A stretch of DNA of 64,000 bases, from contig CAUYUJ010017659.1 of the NCBI GenBank assembly GCA_963575745.1, positions 1 to 64,000 of the forward strand, read 5' to 3'. The translations under genes were made by a program, and so were the position numbers. Within the stretch, counting starts at the first letter, position 1; every line of letters starts with the position of its first letter. Positions 1-11,042 of the stretch are shown piece by piece. Origin of the DNA: Prorocentrum cordatum (taxonomy: Eukaryota; Sar; Dinophyceae; Prorocentrales; Prorocentraceae). Under the pieces are notes generated by a model. That model did not search any database. It had not been told where the DNA came from and saw nothing but the letters and a program-made list of their open reading frames with translations.

Positions 1-571
<571 letters not shown>

Positions 572-590
<19 letters not shown>

Positions 591-760
591 AGGAAACGGA
601 GGAAGAAGGAGGAACAGGAGGACGAGGAAAAGGAGGAACATGAGGAAGAGGGAGGAGCAGGGAGCAGGAGCAGGGAGCAAGAGGAGCAGGAGGAACAGCA
701 GGAGGAGGAACAGCAGGAGAAGGAGGAGGAGGAGGGAGAAGGAGGAGGAGGAGGAGAATG
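572..760. repeat. GGA-rich purine tract
   Basis: The plus strand is almost entirely purine (GGA, GGAA and GAGCAG runs), continuing directly from the TAG microsatellite. No coding evidence. Positions 761-1088 hold GC-rich sequence with no recognisable gene. Confidence 0.85.
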
Positions 761-1088
761 AGAATGAGGCTGGGCGGGCCGAAGTCCGCCTGCCGCCGCA
801 GCGGCCGTAGCAACGCGGGAGTGGTGACAAGGAGCCTGAGGGTCCCACCAGACAGGTGCACCCCAGCAACGGCTCTCCCAGGAGGGGAAAGCCGTGGTCA
901 AGGCCCCACCACCCCCGCGGGGACGGGGACCAACGGGCAACCGAACGCAGCCACCAGGGCCGCACCCAGGACCCCGCGGCCCAAACGAAGCAGCCCCCAG
1001 GCCGCCCCAAGAACGAAGCAGCCCCAGGCAGCCCCCAGACGCCAGCGTTTCGAGCCGAACCCAACAACTACACATAGCTACCGCCCAC

Positions 1089-2535
1089 TCAGCCCTTGAA
1101 CCTCTGGCGCCGTTGCTGACGGCTTGCCCACCTGGCCCAGGGAGAGCCGGGGCCGAAGCTGGAGCGCAGCCACTGGCGGCCCTCCGCAACCTCGGCGGCC
1201 GAGGGCAGAGGAGGGGCAAGCTCCTCACCGTCGGCTTGCCATGCAGGCCGCCACAGGTCACGGTCGGCCGTGAGCGGAGCGATGTCGTCGCTCCCGATCT
1301 TCACGATGTACCTGGTCGCCGCGATCCCGTCGGACCGCTTCCTCGGCCACGGATGCACCTCGCACGCGCTGATCTCAGCGTTGTAGCTAATGACGTTGGG
1401 CAACGCCTTCGCCTCCCACACGTCCCACATCTCGCTCAGGAGCGCCTGCGCCTGCTGCCACTGCGCGCCCTTCTCGCGCGCGCTGATCCCAGCGTTGTAG
1501 CTGATGATGTCGGGCTCATGCTTCGCCTCCCGCATTTCGCTCAGCAGCGCCAGAGCCCGCTGCCACTGCTCACCCTTCTCGCACATCTCGCTCAGAAGCG
1601 CCAGCGCCTGCTGCCACTGCTCTCGCCCTTCTCGCATGCGCTGACCCTAACGTTGTGGCTGATGATGTCGGGGTCCAGCTTCACCTCCCGCATTCCGCTC
1701 AGCAGCGCCAGGGCCCGCTGCCACTGCTCGCCCTTCTCGCATGCGCGGATCCCAGCGCTGTAGCCGATGACGTAGGGACTCAGCTTTGCCTCACACATCT
1801 CGATCAGCAGAACCAGCGCCCGCTGCAACTGCTCGTCCTTCTCGCACGTGCTGATACCAGTGCTGTAGCTGATGACGTTGGGCAGCACCTTCGCCCCCCC
1901 CACATCTCGCTCAGCAGCGTCTGCGCCGGCTGCCACTGCTCGCCCCCCTCGCACGCGCTGGTCCCAGCGCTGTAGCTGACGAAGTTGGGCAACACTTTCT
2001 TACCCAACATCTCGCTCAGTAGCGTCAGCGCTGGCTGCCTCTGCTCGCCCTTCTGGCACTCGCTGGTCCCAGCGTTGTGGCGAATGACGTTGGCCAACGC
2101 CTTCGCCTCCCACACGTCGTCCGTGGTCCGTACGGTATCGTGCGGCGGCGAGGCCACGTACAGCTCCTGCAACACCATCGCATCGGCCGCTGCTGTGAGC
2201 TCCGCCTCCTCGGCCACGGCCGACGGCAGCTCCACAGTCTTGGCCATTGCCCCGTCCATACGCGAGCCGCCCATGCCATCGACCTCGAAGCACGCCTCGA
2301 AGTCGAAGGCCGCAGCTTCGCAGTCCAGCTCGGTTATGCTGAACATGGGCACCCCGGTCGCCCGCAGCCTCGCTCGGAAGGTGGCGACGATGTCTTCCCT
2401 GTCGTCGCGCACGCACTCCGCCAGCTTCTGCTCCTTCAGCCCGCCGCGCCGCGCCCCCGCATGGGGCTGCTTCGCCTGCGTCCCACAGAGCGGCACCACT
2501 GCCCACGCGCTCGGCGCACGCCTTCGCCGCCCCAT
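1089..2535 (-). pseudogene. Pentatricopeptide-repeat (PPR) protein retrogene, frameshifted
   Basis: The family binds RNA, usually in organelles, through tandem 35-residue helical hairpins. Reading leftward from an ATG at 2535, an N-terminal region of about 130 residues (with KEQKLAECVRDD) is followed by about eight PPR motifs of the form LPNVISYSAGISACEKGEQ / WQRALALLSEM, then a non-PPR tail ending at 1089. The frame changes twice. One break coincides with a C8 run at 1894-1901 (G8 in the sense strand). The other is an extra CT near 1620-1623 inside the conserved CEKGEQWQ motif. Repeat homology continues across both breaks, so this was one gene. It has no introns, and an SL relic lies 97 nt upstream of the ATG, so it looks like a reverse-transcribed trans-spliced mRNA. 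The breaks may be real or sequencing errors; the PPR identity is firm. Other upstream ATGs exist, so the start is tentative. No organelle targeting was judged. Confidence 0.85.
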
Positions 2536-2631
2536 CGCGGAGAGGCCTCACCAGGACATTGGCTCTCGGGCACGAGCCGCTTCCAAGCACGTGCCCGAAA
2601 CTCCCCTGAGCCATGCTCGGGAGGGAAGCGG

Positions 2632-2652
2632 CTTGAGCCAAAATAGCTACGG
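2632..2652 (-). other. Dinoflagellate spliced-leader relic
   Basis: The minus strand reads CCGTAGCT followed by ATTTTGGCTCAAG. This matches the conserved dinoflagellate SL at 20 of 21 positions; the one change is C to T at position 8. It is in sense orientation upstream of the PPR gene, as expected if a trans-spliced mRNA was reverse transcribed and reinserted. The SL itself contains a CCGTAG whose AG could act as an acceptor for a new round of trans-splicing. Confidence 0.9.
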
Positions 2653-2692
2653 AGAGGAGGAGGCGGAGGAGGAGGAGGAGGAAGACGAGGAG
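2653..2692 (-). promoter_or_regulatory. Polypyrimidine tract, candidate trans-splice acceptor region
   Basis: The plus strand is GGA/GGC repeat, so the minus strand reads as TCC-rich pyrimidine running directly into the CCGTAG of the SL relic. A pyrimidine tract followed by AG is the general form of a splice acceptor. The role is inferred from position only, since a GGA microsatellite could lie here by chance. Confidence 0.4.
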
Positions 2693-2902
2693 CATCCATG
2701 CGGTGTAAGAAGCCGACGCGCAAGCCGCCACGACACGACACGAACCCGCCGCACCCCTTTTCTTTCTCGACCAAGGACTGCAGCTTCGGCACCATGCGCG
2801 TGTCCGCCACCGTGCTTCTAGGGGGAGGGTTGTTGGAGGCTTTCGGGCTTTTCTCGTCGTTTCTCATCGTTTTTCCAGCCTCGGGGCACGTTCCAGGAGT
2901 TG

Positions 2903-2975
2903 CGCCTCGCCGAGAGATTTTTGGGGGTGCCCAGATCGTCCCGGGCAGCCGCTGGAGACCCGACTCATGACCCGA
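2903..2975 (+). repeat. Dispersed repeat I, copy 1
   Basis: Contains GCGCCTCGCCGAGAG, then CCCAGATCGTCCCG, then GGAGACCCG. The same ordered blocks recur at 24016-24082 and 24478-24543. A partial copy of repeat H (CATCGGCCCCCTGATCGCCC) follows at about 3050-3085. Confidence 0.6.
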
Positions 2976-3200
2976 AAGCCAGCGGTCGAAGATCAGGGTC
3001 GGAGTCGAAGATCAGAGGCAACGTTGGGGGGGGGATCGGCTTAGTGGGGATACATCGGCCCCCTGATCGCCCATGGGTCGCCGAATTGATTTAGCCACAC
3101 CCCTGCGTAGTTTCAGCGACACTAGCATGTACATGCACGCACATGTCTTGGCTGCGATCCGGAAAGAGGTGCGAGTGCCCGCCCGTCCCTCGGCCGGCTG

Positions 3201-3227
3201 GCTCTCTCTCTCTCTCTCTCTCTCTCG

Positions 3228-3274
<47 letters not shown>
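3201..3274. repeat. CT dinucleotide microsatellite
   Basis: Near-pure (CT)n with a few interruptions. The poly Ser-Leu and Arg-Glu frames across it are spurious. Confidence 0.97.
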
Positions 3275-3277
<3 letters not shown>

Positions 3278-3309
3278 GTATCCCGATTACAGCTACAGCT
3301 TAAAGGCAC

Positions 3310-4500
3310 ATAATCACACGTCTCGCCATGTCCAGAAGAAGTTCATCTCCAATCCAGCAGTTGAACCTGAGCAAGAGATTGTTACAGGGAGAACACTTGG
3401 GAGAACAAAAGGACGAATCATTTCACATTTTGCCGATCAGTTGGGCTACCAAAGCTCCCCCCTCACGGAGCGATGCAATTGGTGCCATCAGAAAAAGAAT
3501 CTTCGTTTCGACATTCGATGCATGATGTACGACCAAAGGAAGAATCACGCCAAGGCTAGAGTGTGAACGCTCCTGGAACATATCCAGCCGACTATGTCAG
3601 AAAACCGGGTCAACGCCCCCATTCCAAAATCTGCTGGGAAATGTCCTTCGATGACGAGCCTCGCTCGGAAATTCCGAAGGCCAGGGGGGACAAGGAGCTC
3701 AACGGGTACGAGGGCGGTGGGCAGGTTTGTGTTCCGATTGCTGATCAACCCGAAGTCCCTATCGACCTCGCGGATGGTGAGCATGAGCATGATGAGGAGT
3801 CGATTTCGTCGGAGGAGAACTTTTCTCGCAGATCGACACCGAGACCACTCGCTTGCCGTGACGCTCGCCAACCACACGGCCCCCTACGCAGGCACCCCTT
3901 ACGTATGGCGACGCAGCCGCGATTCCATTTGATAGTTCTTTGGACCGAGGCTTGGAGGATATCATGGAAGATCAACCCGTGGGCGGCCTTGTCAGGGCAG
4001 CTAGCAAGCAAGGACGTGAGACGGCTAGCCTTTCTGGGTTATCGCCGCTCGGCAAGCGGGGCACATCCGACGGCATTCCCGAGTACGGTCCTGTGCCCGC
4101 TCCAGGGGGTGAGGGCCCGGGAGCTATGCACCAGGATATCCGCCGCGTCCCTCCCAGACGAGCCATCGACCGTCGACTTCGATGTCCGAGACGCCTGACC
4201 CGCGGACCCGTTCTCCCCGCAAAAGGGGCGCCGAGAACGGCAGACCCAGACCCCAAGGCCGCGTTCGGAGGCGCCCGACTTGTCCAGTTTATCCGGTAGG
4301 TCGATTGCATTCAGCACGCACCAATGCCAACTGTGCCAACTACAAACCGAGATGCGCCATAGTTCCTGAATCCCGATGTGCTCGTTCGTCGGGACAGCGC
4401 AAGAAGCCTGTCTGTCCCGAGCGTTCGGATATCTGCGATCTCTGCGATTTGATATTCTAAGGTCCGGCTTGCTCCGCCCCAAATGCGCATGGCTGCGCAA
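3310..4500 (+). other. Possible decayed coding region, unrecognised
   Basis: Several overlapping plus-strand frames are open (3328-3525, 3563-4198, 3594-3932). Stretches of ordinary composition, such as ICWEMSFDDEPRSEIPKARG and a local CNWCHQKKN, look more protein-like than the repeats nearby. No frame is continuous and no family is recognised. It could be a decayed retroelement reading frame or chance in GC-rich DNA. Confidence 0.25.
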
Positions 4501-4508
4501 GTTTACGC

Positions 4509-5120
4509 GTGTACGAATGGCGAGAAGCTGGGGGAAGGAAAAGGTATGCGATCACGGGGGCCAGGGCGAGAGACCTTGCTGAGATACGCGAGCAATTACA
4601 ACAGTCGGACCTGCAACAAGAAGCGGTCGCCACCCTTCAGTTCAAGCGAGACCAGGAGGCAATGGCGAGTGCCGTGCGGTTCCCGGAGGAGCGCCAGCAG
4701 GCGGTGGCGGCCGAGCAGGCCTCTGCAGCGACGACGGAAACGAGGGAGCTCGCCAACAGGCTGCCCCCCGCCAGCTGCGTTGGACGAGTGCTCCTGCTCA
4801 CGAGGCTACGCCGACAATGGCCCAGCACGGGGAATATAACAGGCAGGCTCGTGGGCCCAGGTGGCGTCCGCAATATGTGGATCGTTCGCATCTCGCCAGA
4901 GCGTCCGTCATCAAGAGGGCAGGTTGCGGTCTCGACTTCAGGATATCCTACAGCCGCGCCCCGACCCACCCGGCGCGCATATTTGTCAGGTAAGTCGGAC
5001 AGCCCACGGGCGAATCAGCCGTTACGTGTATGTGGAGATGGTGGCGGAAACCGTGGATGGTATGAGACGAGCAAGTGGGACCGTGACAGGCGGGACCTCG
5101 ATAGTGCAAGCCGTTGTTAA
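4509..5120 (+). CDS. Hypothetical protein, unrecognised
   Basis: An open frame of 203 codons. Its first third is rich in Gln, Glu and Ala with heptad-like spacing (LAEIREQLQQSDLQQEAVAT), suggesting a short coiled coil. The rest is Arg/Pro/Ser-rich without motifs. A second frame (4861-5136) ends in a plausible stretch, RYVYVEMVAETVDGMRRAS, which hints at a frame change near 4.9 kb. No domain was recognised and there is no partner gene nearby. It could be a fragment of a retroelement Gag or a chance ORF. Confidence 0.25.
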   Translation: MYEWREAGGRKRYAITGARARDLAEIREQLQQSDLQQEAVATLQFKRDQEAMASAVRFPEERQQAVAAEQASAATTETRELANRLPPASCVGRVLLLTRLRRQWPSTGNITGRLVGPGGVRNMWIVRISPERPSSRGQVAVSTSGYPTAAPRPTRRAYLSGKSDSPRANQPLRVCGDGGGNRGWYETSKWDRDRRDLDSASRC

Positions 5121-5601
5121 CGCGGGCGCGAGCTGAGGCCACACCTTTACCTAAGTCGCTATCATTATCTGTTCCCCTCGCCTTTCGGGCGGCCGCGGAG
5201 CTTTGAATAGAAGCACATGAGCTTCCGCGCCGTCAGGAGTTCCCACACGATCTACATTCCGAAACTCCACTTGAACACCATCTGACTCTCGGGTCGGACG
5301 CGGCCGCCCCGCTCCCGAAGGGAACGGAGCGTCTTCTTCCGTCTCCCCCACTCCTGAAAAATTGTGCGCCGTCTTTTGTTCCCGACCATCCTGTGGTGTT
5401 GGTTTCTCCTCCTCTTTACCCCTCCTCCCTCCTCCCATCCCCTGCCTCTCCTCTCCGCGTGCCGTCCTCACCATCATTATCGTGATCTTCATTGTGATCA
5501 CTGTGATCACCATCGCCATCATCGGCGTCATTCACATCGCCACCGTCAGCGTCGTGACTTTGTTCTCCGCGTGTCCATGTCGGCACACGCAAAGCACGGT
5601 C

Positions 5602-6139
5602 CGTGGCCCCACAGGGAGCCCCACCGAAGGCCCCAGTGGCAGGGTCCGCATGCGTTCCCCCGCCCACTTTGGCACACCCCTCACACGGTTCGTGGCCCCA
5701 TAGGGAGCTCCACCGAAGGCCCCAGTGGCAAGGTCCGCATGCGTTCCCCCGCCCATTTCGGCATACCCCTCACGAGGATCGTGGCCCCATTGGGAGTTCC
5801 ACCGAAGGCCCCAGTGGCAGGGTCCGCATGCGTCCCCCCGCCCATTTCGGCACACCCCTCACGAGGATCGTGGCCCCACTGGGGAGTTCCACCGAAGGCC
5901 CCAGCGGCAGGGTGCGCATGCGTCCCCCCGCCTCCTTTTTTAGCACACCCCTCACACGGTTCGTGGCCCACTGGGGAGTTCCACCGAAGGCCCCAGCGGC
6001 AGGGTCCGCATGCGACCTCCCGCCCATTTCGGCACACCCCTCACGAGGATCGTGGCCCCATTAGGAGCTCCACCGAAGGCCCCAGTGGCAGGGTCAGGGT
6101 CCGCATGCGACCCCCCGCCCATTTTGGCACACCCCACGC
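5602..6139. repeat. 89-bp minisatellite, six copies
   Basis: Copies begin with CGTGGCCC at 5602, 5691, 5780, 5869, 5962 and 6051, so the unit is 89 bp with one 93-bp copy. Each holds GGGAG(C/T)(T/C)CCACCGAAGGC, then GGTCCGCATGCG, then GGCACACCCCTCAC. The unit is not a multiple of three, yet most frames on both strands stay open, producing a cluster of spurious ORFs. Confidence 0.93.
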
Positions 6140-6582
6140 GCAGTATGGGGAGGCTCGACGTGGGAGGTGCAACCGCAGCCGCCCAGGCGAGTCCCGTCAA
6201 TAAGGACAGCTGCGCGAAACATCCGCGGCTCCGCCTGCAAAGCGCTGGAGCCGATGGGGCCCGCAGATCGTGTTACTAATCCTAACGGGTCATCCTAATG
6301 CCTGTAACTGTCGTTCCTTCAGGCTTGATTATGGGGGAAGTATCAGGCGGGAGCCTGGTCCGTGAGTGAATTGCGAGGAAGTCCTTGTAACTCGCTTCAC
6401 TTTCGGGCCGCTGAGGTCTGAATACAGGGGAAGTATGAGGCGAGAGCCTCTCCTGTGAGTGAATTGCGGGTCGCCTCGTCCGAGCTAGTCGCCGTAATAT
6501 TTGTTACTGTCATGGGCCCGCGTGCCCGAAAGGGCGACTCAGGAGCTGACGACGACGACGACGACGATGAGACAGCGGCCGG

Positions 6583-6775
6583 GCGCAGGGGTAACCTCAT
6601 GTGTCCGGGCCGGGGGTGGTAACCCATCCTCCGCCGAATCGGGGGCAGGGGTGACCCCTTGTCTCCCGGCCGCCTGTGGTAACCCATCGGCGGCCGAATC
6701 GGGCGCAGGGGTAGCCCCTTGCGTCCGAGCTGGGGGTGGTAACCCATCCTCGGTTCAATCGGGGGCTGGGGTAAG
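6583..6775. repeat. About 60-bp tandem repeat, three copies
   Basis: GGTAACCCATC recurs at 6616, 6678 and 6738 (spacings 62 and 60). Each copy also carries CGAATCGGG(G/C)GCAGGGGT or a variant and a CCTTG(T/C)(C/G)TCC block. Confidence 0.88.
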
Positions 6776-6794
6776 GAAACCAAGAAAAAGCTGG

Positions 6795-7835
6795 AAACCC
6801 AGAGAGAGAGAGAGAGAGAGAGAGAGAATACCCACGCAACGGAAATAGGGAGAGAGGGACGAGAGAGAGAGAGAGACGGGAAGAAAATGGAGACAATGTG
6901 GTGGAGCAGGGGGCTCGCCTTGTTTCAGGCCCGGCAGGCTTGCGCGCGACAGGGGCAGAGAGAGAGAGAGAGTGAGAGAAGGATGATAGCGGGAAGAACA
7001 GGAGACAGTGGCGGCGCAGGGGGCGCGCGTCATTTCAGGCCAGGCGGGCAAACGCGCGATGAAACAGAGAGAGAGAGAGAGAAATGAAGGCGGGAAGAAT
7101 ATGGAGACAAAATGGCGGCGCAGGGGGCTCGCCTCATCTCAGGCCAGGCACGCAAGCGTGCCGCGGAAGGTGGCGTAGAGGCTCGCCTTGTTTCAGGCCC
7201 TGCAAGCTTGTGCGCAACAGGGGGCAGAGAGACAGAGGGGGAGAAGAATGAAGGCGGGAAGAAAAAGGAAACAAAGTGGCCGCGCAGGGGGCTCGCATCA
7301 TTTCAGGCCAGGCAAGCAAACGCACGACGAAAACAGAAACAGAGGGAGAGAGAGAGGAGAATGAGCTGGGGAGAACATGGAGGCAAAACCTCCGCGCACG
7401 GGGCTTGGGCCACCGCGGGCTATGTGGTTAGGACGGCAGCACGCTGCGGAAACAGGGGGAGATGAGAATGAGACGGGAAGACTATGGGGACACAACGGCG
7501 CACGGGGTTCAGGCCAGAGCAAGAAACCAAGAATGCCAACGCAACGGAAACAGGGAGAGAGGAGACTGAGTTGGAAAACATTGGATACAAATCGGCCGTG
7601 CACGGGGCTCAGACTAAAGCGAGAAAACAAGAATGCAACGCGCAACGGAAACAGGGAGAGAGAGGCGACTCAGCTGGGAGGAACATGGAGACAGAACGGC
7701 TGCGCAAGGGGCTCGGGCCAAATCAAAAAAGCACGTGCAACACGCAACGAAAACACAGAGAGAAGAGAGTACGCTGGGAAGATAAAGGAGACACAACGGC
7801 CGCGCACGGGGCTTCGGCCACCGCGGGCCCCCCTC
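6795..7835. repeat. Diverged ~100-bp tandem array with embedded GA microsatellites
   Basis: About nine degenerate units share GGAGACA(C/A)AA, then GGC(G/C)GCGCAGGGGGCTCG, then a TTTCAGGCCAGGC-type block, with (GA)n runs between units. Core sites lie near 6905, 7015, 7115, 7280, 7395, 7495, 7595, 7695 and 7800. All overlapping ORFs here are repeat products. Confidence 0.8.
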
Positions 7836-7892
7836 CTCCGTCTCCTCTCCTTCGCGGCACTCGCCGCTGCATATGCAAGGGCTCCCTCGAGG

Positions 7893-8036
7893 GCGCGAAG
7901 TTATTCGCGCTTCGCGCTTCGCGGTCCTCGTTTCTCCTCCCCCTCCTCCTCGTCCTCCTCTTCTCCCTTTGGGAGGGCGGCGCGAGAGCGCGAAGTTATT
8001 CGCGCTTCGCGCTTCGCGGAGCGCGAAGCGCGAAGT
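7893..8036. repeat. Repeated hairpin-forming GCGCGAA/TTCGCGC motif
   Basis: GCGCGAAGTTATTCGCGC (7-bp stem, 4-nt loop) occurs at 7893-7910 and again near 7988-8005, each followed by TTCGCGCTTCGCG. The second copy continues into a perfect 14-bp inverted repeat, 8005-8018 against 8022-8035, with a 3-nt GAG loop. It could be a transcription-termination or cruciform structure, or part of a foldback element. Confidence 0.8.
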
Positions 8037-8049
8037 TGGGAGCCCTAGC

Positions 8050-10345
8050 ATATGGTTGGGTCCTTCGTCAGGCTAAGTTTGTCGGTGTCTTGCTTTTGCC
8101 CCTTTGTTTCCTTGGGTGGGGTCCCGGGGTGAACTCGTTCCTAAGAGTGCCCTGTCAGGAGTTCTTATGCGGCGGGTGTGTTTTACCCTTCGACTTCGCC
8201 GCACGTGTTTATTGCAGCAATAACCCCGCTGGGCTTCGGTGGCCCTCGGATCCCTTCTGGGCCTCCCCCGCTCATTCTCTTGTCTTCCCTCTCCCGTCTT
8301 CCCGAGGATCGAGGATGAGGCTTAGGTTTATGTTTTCGACCGCCCACAGCATTTTCGGGCTGCGAGCGGCGTCATGAGAAATGGGCGGGGCCGTGAGCGC
8401 GCGGCGCGCCTTCTCCTTATCTCCTGCGTCGTCTGGACGTCTACTGCTAGCGGTTACTCTACAATTAACTTCACGGGATCTCGCCGCCGTCACAGACGAA
8501 CCGAGGTCCATTCTATAAAAGGGTGTTTGGCGATGCGGCTGTTCTGGTTCCAGCTGCACGAGGAGGAGCGGAAGGGGGAGGGGGAGGAGGAGGAGGAGGA
8601 GGAGGAGGCGGAGGAGGAGGAGGAGGGATAGTAGGATGACTGCGAGCTCGGCGGCGGCGGCGGCTGCGCCCCCGCAGGCCCCGTGCCGCAGGGCCCGCAG
8701 GCCATGCGCGGCCCGCCTGGCGCCCCGAGGCCCCCAGCTCCTTGGCGCCCGGTCGGCGTGCAGAACGCGCCCTGGAGGGCGCCGCTCGCCGCGGGCCGCC
8801 CAGGCTTACTGGGAGGCGTACCCTGGGATCCTGGCGTCGCAATTTTTCCGAGCCGGGCGTTTTGGTCCGCTTTCGGGCCCCGGGACTCCTGCAGGACGAT
8901 CCGGCTCGAAGAGCAGCGCAGACATATGGGGTCCAGGGCCCCAGGCGTGATCTTCGATGATGTTTCAATTTTTTCGCGACATCGGATCTCACGAAGTATG
9001 CGGGGGCACCCGATCAGGAATGTGCCTGGGAATCTGGGCTGGGAGTCTGAAGTGGCCCAGCATTGGTTCCGGCCAGTCAGAGGGGGGGGGAGTTCAAGGT
9101 GTTGGGTTCGCGGAGGAGTGTCAAAAACTGGTCTTGGGTGAAAATTGCACCACGTGGACCCCAGGAGGAGTTCGGGTACCGATGTTGGCCGGATTGATTC
9201 GTTCTTATCCCCCCGTTTGCCCTAGTGTGTCTCGGGGCCCGGCTGGCTCAGACCCCGCGGCCCCATCAAGTTGGACTGGTCGTATGTCATGTGGCGCCAC
9301 CGGCCCGCTTACCACACGCGAGCCCCACATGCGCGCAAAAGGGTCCCTCGCAGAGGGGGATCGCCTCACAGGCATAGCGTGTTTTCCGGTATCCTATGTT
9401 GCACGCTATCTTTCCAACGCCAGCCGTGTCTATCCCCAGCTTCGGTGGCGCGCCAAGGAGGGGGGGGGGGAGGCAGAGGAGGCGGGTCTTCTGAGAAGAC
9501 TCCGAAGGCCTCCCCCGAGATCCGGGCGTGGCAGTGTTTCTGCACCGGGCGCGCTCATTCGCCCAGATTCGGGCCCCGGGGCCATCACCGATCGATCCAG
9601 TTCGGAAAATGCGTCCATGGGAGGATGGGCCATTGGGTGGAGCTCCATCCAGATCGATCCAGCACAGTTCGATCCAGTTCGATAGGGAGCACCATCCAGA
9701 TGGATCCAGATTCGGTCCGGGGCTCGTGTCGTGATTCCTGTGCGATGCTGCATTTCTTTGGCGCGACGTCGGAGCTCAGGGGCAGGGCGAGTCTGGCCTG
9801 CTCAAGAGGCTCAGAAAGACTCTGGCCTTCTGAAAAGCTGTCTTAACCCTCTCCGGAAACACCGAGCATCTCAGAAGGCCAGGGGGCGACTGTGTAATTA
9901 GCGCCCTCCCATTATTTCAGGACGAGGGGCGATTCAGTCCAGCTCCTCGGTGCAGCTGGGCCAGCTCAGCCCTGCTGGGTCGGCTCGGCCCAGATCTACC
10001 CAGCTCGGCGCAACCTGGTCAAGATCGGCTGAGCCCAGCCTAGCTCGATGATCTTAGCACGTGGCACGTGTATTAGACCAACTTGTGTTTACTCCGTTCG
10101 CCTCCACCGGTAGCACGCGGCTTGTGCCAGCCTTTTTAACGCAGCTTGCGTTGTATTGAAGGGCTTCGGTGGGTGATCACACGTGGGCGCGACTACACGT
10201 TCTGAGGATCATCGACCAGCTCAGCCCAACTCGCTTTGAATCGGCCGTGAATGCGCAGTCGGCAGGGCGACTGCCCGTGCTCAGGGGCGCTGGGCTCGGA
10301 TTCCTCCTCTGGGATGCAGCGGGGAAGTCAGAGCGGGCGTTGATT
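8050..10345. other. Non-coding stretch with GGA tract and short repeats
   Basis: No convincing gene. It holds a (GGA)n tract at 8563-8629 and repeats of GATCCAGTTCGATCC at 9585-9715. CAGCTC/CAGCCC-rich short repeats lie at 9940-10050. Open frames here have biased Pro/Arg/Gly composition. Confidence 0.5.
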
Positions 10346-10454
10346 CTAAGTTCTCGTCATCAGTCATGTTCCGAGCGCCACCGGCTTCGTTTATCCCCGA
10401 GGCAGTGCAGGTCCAACGACTGACCCAGCACGCGGAGGCGAGCATCTGTCGCAT

Positions 10455-11042
10455 GTGGATTCGGAAGGGCGGCCCTATAATTTGAATCAGATCGTGGTCA
10501 ATTTCGCAAACGTGGGTGCGTATTTCGCGAAGACCGTCCTGAAGAGGGACAACCGGCGAGGCGACAGACTCTTCGATTGGGAGGGGGTGCGGAGGTGTGT
10601 GAAGCATCTGAGTGATGAGAGGAGCTTGAAAGTAGTGGGAGTTGTCTACCAAAATATTGATGGCCCAGACAACGGTGTAAAGGTCTGGGACACCCCCCAC
10701 GACATCAAGCAGATGTGCCAGAGCATCCAGCAGACCCCACGGCTGACCGGCAAGAACCAGAGGAGCGCGGACGATGAGCAGACCATCAAGTGTGCTTACA
10801 GGAGAAATTGCCGTTTCATGGACAATGACAATTACCGGGAATGGTTGGTGGAGATGCGAGATGAGAAATGTCGGAATTGGCTTGTGGAGAAGCAGGAGAT
10901 GTTGCAGACGCGATATTTCTTCGACAGCGAGCTTGGTACTTTTGACACCCTCGACGGCAACATCCCGATGGCCCTCCTGGACAGAAACAATGTGAATAGC
11001 ATGAAGATGCCTATTCCTGCGCACCTGGTCGGCAAGTGTTAG
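10455..11042 (+). CDS. Zc3h12a-like (Regnase-type, NYN/PIN) ribonuclease domain protein
   Basis: The family are metal-dependent endoribonucleases that cleave mRNA with clustered acidic residues. Here IVVNFANVGAYFA aligns with the family's IVVDGANVG, SADDEQTIKCAYRRNCRFMD carries the paired acidic residues (codons from 10770), and NDNYREW and RYFFDS follow, then FDTLDG. The domain is nearly all of the 195 residues. The first catalytic Asp is Asn (codon 10500-10502) and the next Gly is Phe, so activity may be lost or weakened. No ATG lies in this frame back to the stop at 10347; the frame opens with a GTG at 10455. An ATG at 10366 in another frame gives 30 or so natural-looking residues up to RMWIRKG and may be the true N-terminus before a frameshift or splice. 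No CCCH finger is visible. The family call is fairly sure; the gene model is partial. Confidence 0.72.
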   Translation: MDSEGRPYNLNQIVVNFANVGAYFAKTVLKRDNRRGDRLFDWEGVRRCVKHLSDERSLKVVGVVYQNIDGPDNGVKVWDTPHDIKQMCQSIQQTPRLTGKNQRSADDEQTIKCAYRRNCRFMDNDNYREWLVEMRDEKCRNWLVEKQEMLQTRYFFDSELGTFDTLDGNIPMALLDRNNVNSMKMPIPAHLVGKC

